From positions 29,603 through 35,098 of the forward strand of contig DCTM01000061.1 of assembly GCA_002329565.1 (NCBI GenBank): DNA of 5,496 bases, read 5' to 3'. Under the pieces are notes generated by a model. That model was not told where the DNA came from, ran no database searches, and saw nothing but the letters and a program-made list of their open reading frames with translations. Positions 1-5,496 of this stretch are shown here, one piece after another. Every line of letters begins with the position of its first letter. Within the stretch, counting starts at the first letter, position 1. Made by a program: the position numbers and the translations under genes. This DNA is from Firmicutes bacterium UBA1440. Its GTDB lineage: Bacteria; Bacillota; Clostridia; Peptostreptococcales; Anaerovoracaceae.

Positions 1-1500
<1,500 letters not shown>

Positions 1501-1509
1501 TTGGGCTTA

Positions 1510-1518
1510 CACCCCCCT
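1510..1518 (-). promoter_or_regulatory. G-tract Shine-Dalgarno site of atpG
   Basis: The minus strand reads AGGGGGGTG, ending 9 nt before the atpG ATG. It resembles AGGAGGTG with the central A replaced by G, which can still form a G-U wobble with the anti-Shine-Dalgarno. It is the only candidate in the 19-nt gap and supports the start at 1500. The run of six G is unlike the other ribosome binding sites of the operon. Confidence 0.75.
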
Positions 1519-1519
1519 T

Positions 1520-3046
<1,527 letters not shown>

Positions 3047-3580
3047 CTATCTAATGGTATCTGTCAAATCGGAAAGTCTCTTTCTGATGGTTGCGTCGAT
3101 AATCTTTCCGTCAATCAAAATCTTTACGCCGCCTATCAGGGACTTGTCTGTCTCGTTCTCTAGTCTTACATTTTCTTTTAGCAGTTTTGAAGTTTCGCTT
3201 TCAAAACGCGCGAGTTGTTCTTCCGTAAGCGGATTTATCGAAAAGATCTTTCCGTACGCAAAACCGTCCTCACTGTTGCAAAGATCATCGTACACCTGCA
3301 CGATTTTGGGGAAATGCATGGTCCTTCTCTTGTCGACAAGGATCATCCAAAGATTTAAAAGCTCATTGCATATCTTGCCTTCGAAGACTGCTTTCAGAAG
3401 CTTTTTTTTATCTTCTGCCGGAATGCATGGTGAGTTGATGACATCACAAAACGTCGGTTCTGCTTTCATTATTTCGAGGACCGCGTGTGCTTCTTCTGCG
3501 ATAATATCTCTTGTTCCGAGTTCTTTAGCCGCCTGGTACAAGGCATCGCCGTATGTCATTGCAACTGTTAATTCTGCCAT
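3047..3580 (-). CDS. atpH: F1 ATP synthase subunit delta
   Basis: This is the F1 delta subunit (OSCP family), which sits on top of the hexamer and ties it to the b-subunit stalk so that the stator does not turn. The 177-residue product has the usual length. The N-terminal helical domain begins AMTYGDALYQAAKELGTRD (residues 7-25). The C-terminal domain has the diagnostic stretch DKSLIGGVKILIDGKIIDAT at 145-164, followed by IRKRLSDL. The start at 3580 lies inside the end of atpF, giving a 13-nt overlap. It is supported by AGGTAGGTG 7 nt upstream, within atpF codons. The next Met (codon 8) has no visible ribosome binding site. The overlap suggests translational coupling of b and delta, which bind each other. 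The stop is TAG, while the other complete genes here end in TAA. Confidence 0.97.
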   Translation of the reverse strand: MAELTVAMTYGDALYQAAKELGTRDIIAEEAHAVLEIMKAEPTFCDVINSPCIPAEDKKKLLKAVFEGKICNELLNLWMILVDKRRTMHFPKIVQVYDDLCNSEDGFAYGKIFSINPLTEEQLARFESETSKLLKENVRLENETDKSLIGGVKILIDGKIIDATIRKRLSDLTDTIR

Positions 3581-4080
3581 CCGGTTGCACCTACCTGTTC
3601 TAATACGTTATCTATGATCTTGTTCTGGCCATCGGCATCCATGGAAATTTCTTTTTCCAGAATTTTTTCGGCAGCCATAAGTGCAAGCATAGAAATTTGT
3701 TCTCTGACTTCAGTTAACGCATTCGCCTTTTCACGCTCAATTTCATTCTGAGCGTTCTTAAGGAGCAACGCAGCCTTTTCTTCTGCGTCCACTATAATGC
3801 GCTTAGCTTGGTCGTCAGCTCTCTGCTTTGATTTGGCAATAATGTCTCTGCCTTCCTGTTCTACATTGGCAATACGTTTGTTGTAGGCGTCCAGTTTTTC
3901 GTCCGCCCTTCTGTTCACAGCCTCTGCATTGGCAAATGAATCCTTGATTGCTTTTGCTCTGTTATCGAGCAAATCAAGAAACGGCCTGTAGAGGTACTTT
4001 GTAAGTATGGCCATAAGTATCAGGAAGTTTATAATAACAAATATTATTTCATGGACATTGACACCCAATGCTTCACCCAT
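3568..4080 (-). CDS. atpF: Fo ATP synthase subunit b
   Basis: This is the peripheral stalk subunit. It is anchored in the membrane by one N-terminal helix and reaches up to delta and alpha as a dimeric coiled coil. The 170-residue product is normal for bacterial b. The membrane segment is about residues 10-29 (HEIIFVIINFLILMAILTKY), followed by the family motif LYRPFLDLLDNRAKAI at 30-45. A long charged Ala-rich helix then runs to about 145 with no Pro after Pro33. Only one b gene is present, so a b homodimer is expected rather than the b/b' pair of cyanobacteria and many alphaproteobacteria. The ATG at 4080 has AAGGAGGG 6 nt upstream. A short hairpin (4100-4117) lies just before that site. 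The gene overlaps atpH by 13 nt. Confidence 0.97.
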   Translation of the reverse strand: MGEALGVNVHEIIFVIINFLILMAILTKYLYRPFLDLLDNRAKAIKDSFANAEAVNRRADEKLDAYNKRIANVEQEGRDIIAKSKQRADDQAKRIIVDAEEKAALLLKNAQNEIEREKANALTEVREQISMLALMAAEKILEKEISMDADGQNKIIDNVLEQVGATGWQN

Positions 4081-4099
4081 TAAAAACCCTCCTTAGTTC

Positions 4100-4117
4100 T
4101 TTGAGTAAATACTCAAA
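4100..4117 (-). promoter_or_regulatory. Short hairpin between atpE and atpF
   Basis: A perfect inverted repeat, TTTGAGTA-NN-TACTCAAA, lies in the 58-nt gap after atpE. Realistically it folds as 7 bp with a 4-nt loop. It sits 5 nt before the atpF ribosome binding site (4087-4094). It is AU-rich and has no U-tract after it on the transcribed strand, so it is not an intrinsic terminator. It could mark an mRNA cleavage or stability boundary that protects the 3' end of the atpE message. That role is inferred; the symmetry is what is seen. Confidence 0.45.
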
Positions 4118-4138
4118 AGACATTTCATTTTTTGATAC

Positions 4139-4418
<280 letters not shown>

Positions 4419-4442
4419 TTTCTTTTTTATTTTTATATATTG

Positions 4443-4479
4443 ATTTCTTCCGGGCGGCACATGTCCACACAGAAGAAAT
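4443..4479 (-). promoter_or_regulatory. Strong mRNA-sense hairpin between atpB and atpE
   Basis: On the transcribed strand, AUUUCUUC at the 5' side pairs fully with GAAGAAAU at the 3' side. The stem continues inward as UGUGUGG against CCGCCCG, with two U-G wobbles and one U-C mismatch, and closes on a 7-nt loop (ACAUGUG). That gives 14 pairs over 15 positions. The wobbles become A-C mismatches on the opposite strand, so the fold favours the atp mRNA. It begins 12 nt after the atpB stop. It is followed by an A-rich stretch (AUCAAUAUAUAAAAAU), not a U-tract, so intrinsic termination is unlikely. A role in mRNA processing, 3' protection of atpB, or differential expression of atpE is inferred. 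Confidence 0.65.
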
Positions 4480-4491
4480 TAATAAACCTGA

Positions 4492-5208
4492 TTAATGACA
4501 AGCATCGACGGGACCGTTAAGTGTGAAATGCTTACCCGTTACGTGCTCAGCGCCTTCAATGGCCTGCCCGATATAAATCGCCGTCAACAACGAGAATACA
4601 AGCGCTTGAATCAATGCAAGCAGTACGACGAACGCCTGCATAACTACCGGCAAACCGATCGGAATCATTTCGAACAGTACATCGATAACCTGCTCATCAC
4701 CGTAAGTATTACCGTAAAGACGGAGGGTCAGTGTAAGAGGTCTGATGAACTCGTCAAGGATGTTGAGCGGCAACAGAAATGCTACCGGAGTTAAGAGGTG
4801 TTTATAGAACCTCAGCCCTTTGGCATGAATAATTCCTATAGCTTGTACAATTACAAATACCATGATAGCCATGCCGGCCGGGAAATTTATAGATGATGTC
4901 GGTGCTTGGAATCCCGGGAGTTTACCCGCAAACGGAAGCAAGCCCGAATAGTTACAGAAAAGAATGTAGATAAACAATGTCGCTATGAGCGGAAAATACT
5001 TCTTACATGCATATTCACCCATAACATCCGTGAAAAAGCTATGTAACTTGCCTACGGATATTTCCGCGATATTCTGCATTCCGTATGCTCGCGGAATCAT
5101 TTCCATGCGCCTTGTGGCCACGAATGTGGCTATGATTATGACTAAGGAAAGCACAACGCTGGTAATCATAGGATCCGTTATGCCCATCATGTGTAATTTA
5201 TCAACCAT
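4492..5208 (-). CDS. atpB: Fo ATP synthase subunit a
   Basis: This is the stator channel subunit that provides the two ion half-channels beside the c ring. The 238-residue product is typical for Gram-positive bacteria and shorter than the E. coli protein (271). Hydrophobic segments lie at about 14-31, 72-92, 111-129 and 137-150, with a long C-terminal pair within about 174-216. The diagnostic helix RPLTLTLRLYGNTYGDE starts at 156. Arg163 is the essential arginine (E. coli Arg210) and Glu172 aligns with E. coli Glu219. Gln201 in ALIQALVF matches the conserved Gln near the C-terminus (E. coli Gln252), and the chain ends after GAEH in a short tail. The ATG at 5208 follows the upstream gene's stop by one nucleotide. 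Its AGGAGG (5220-5225) is inside that gene, at a rather long 11-nt spacing, so translation of the two is probably coupled. Confidence 0.98.
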   Translation of the reverse strand: MVDKLHMMGITDPMITSVVLSLVIIIATFVATRRMEMIPRAYGMQNIAEISVGKLHSFFTDVMGEYACKKYFPLIATLFIYILFCNYSGLLPFAGKLPGFQAPTSSINFPAGMAIMVFVIVQAIGIIHAKGLRFYKHLLTPVAFLLPLNILDEFIRPLTLTLRLYGNTYGDEQVIDVLFEMIPIGLPVVMQAFVVLLALIQALVFSLLTAIYIGQAIEGAEHVTGKHFTLNGPVDACH

Positions 5209-5209
5209 C

Positions 5210-5473
5210 TTACTGTAAACCTCCTAAAGAGTCATTTTTGTTTTCGTTTGCCGTCGCAAACACCAGTTCAGTAAATTTATTGCCGGAGAAGGCCCAACCG
5301 GAAAGTACGAGACCGGTAGCAGCAGCGATAATAGTCGTTACAAAGTTAAGCGGAAGAATGTTCCTGAGCAGGAATACTATCAACAATATTATTATGTCGA
5401 TGATAAAACTCGCTCCAATCCGCGAAAACAATGCACCCTTTGTGACAGGTTTGTCGCCTTCCTTCGGACGCAT
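5210..5473 (-). CDS. Small two-helix membrane protein at the atpI/atpZ position, unrecognised
   Basis: The product is 87 residues as read from ATG 5473. A basic, soluble N-terminus (MRPKEGDKPVTKG) leads into two hydrophobic segments, about 19-38 and 43-62, and a polar Asn-rich tail. Position before atpB, small size and a helical hairpin fit the AtpI/AtpZ accessory proteins, which are linked to c-ring assembly or Mg2+ supply in other bacteria. I do not recognise a sequence motif of either family, so the function is inferred from place only. The start is uncertain. GGCGGA, 5 nt before the ATG, is a weak ribosome binding site, and the frame stays open to the window edge (LLWRKI just upstream), so this may be the C-terminal part of a longer membrane protein. 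It is almost fused to atpB: the stop TAA and the atpB ATG are separated by one nucleotide. Confidence 0.7.
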   Translation of the reverse strand: MRPKEGDKPVTKGALFSRIGASFIIDIIILLIVFLLRNILPLNFVTTIIAAATGLVLSGWAFSGNKFTELVFATANENKNDSLGGLQ

Positions 5474-5496
5474 AATTTTCCGCCAAAGCAGAAAAA

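Noticed and set aside
4443..4479. Intrinsic terminator between atpB and atpE
   Set aside because: The stem is strong, but the bases after it on the transcribed strand are A-rich with no U-tract, and the operon must continue into atpE and F1.

Overview
The window holds one gene cluster, an F-type (F1Fo) ATP synthase operon read entirely from the minus strand. In transcription order, from high to low coordinates, it carries a small unrecognised membrane protein (5210-5473), atpB (a), atpE (c), atpF (b), atpH (delta), atpA (alpha), atpG (gamma) and the first 194 codons of atpD (beta), which runs off the left edge. The epsilon gene atpC, normally next, and the operon promoter lie outside the window.

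The order, the short AtpA N-terminus ([16 protein letters not shown]), the single b subunit, strong Shine-Dalgarno sites and moderate base composition suggest an anaerobic member of the Bacillota (Clostridia- or Negativicutes-like). This is inferred from general family resemblance; genus cannot be judged. I see no phage, insertion sequence, CRISPR or RNA gene.

The Fo genes encode the membrane ion channel: a and c form the half-channels and rotor ring, and b is the peripheral stalk. Delta fixes the stalk to F1, alpha and beta form the catalytic hexamer, and gamma is the central rotor shaft. All visible catalytic and coupling residues are present: a-subunit Arg163, c-subunit Glu58, alpha Lys175 and arginine finger Arg365, and beta Lys156, Glu182 and Arg183. 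The complex therefore looks functional. The c subunit keeps part of the sodium-type ligand set (Gln25, Glu58, Tyr63) but has Ala59 where sodium enzymes have Ser, so proton coupling is the better guess.

Genes are tightly packed (1-25 nt gaps and one 13-nt overlap) except around atpE. There a 125-nt AU-rich gap precedes atpE and a 58-nt gap follows it. The leader gap holds a long mRNA-sense hairpin (4443-4479) and a weaker one (4388-4418); the trailing gap holds a short hairpin (4100-4117) just before the atpF ribosome binding site. None has a U-tract, so they look like processing, stability or translation-control elements for the high-copy c subunit rather than terminators. These and the unidentified first gene are the most interesting parts of an otherwise ordinary housekeeping region. 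I found no convincing undescribed system.
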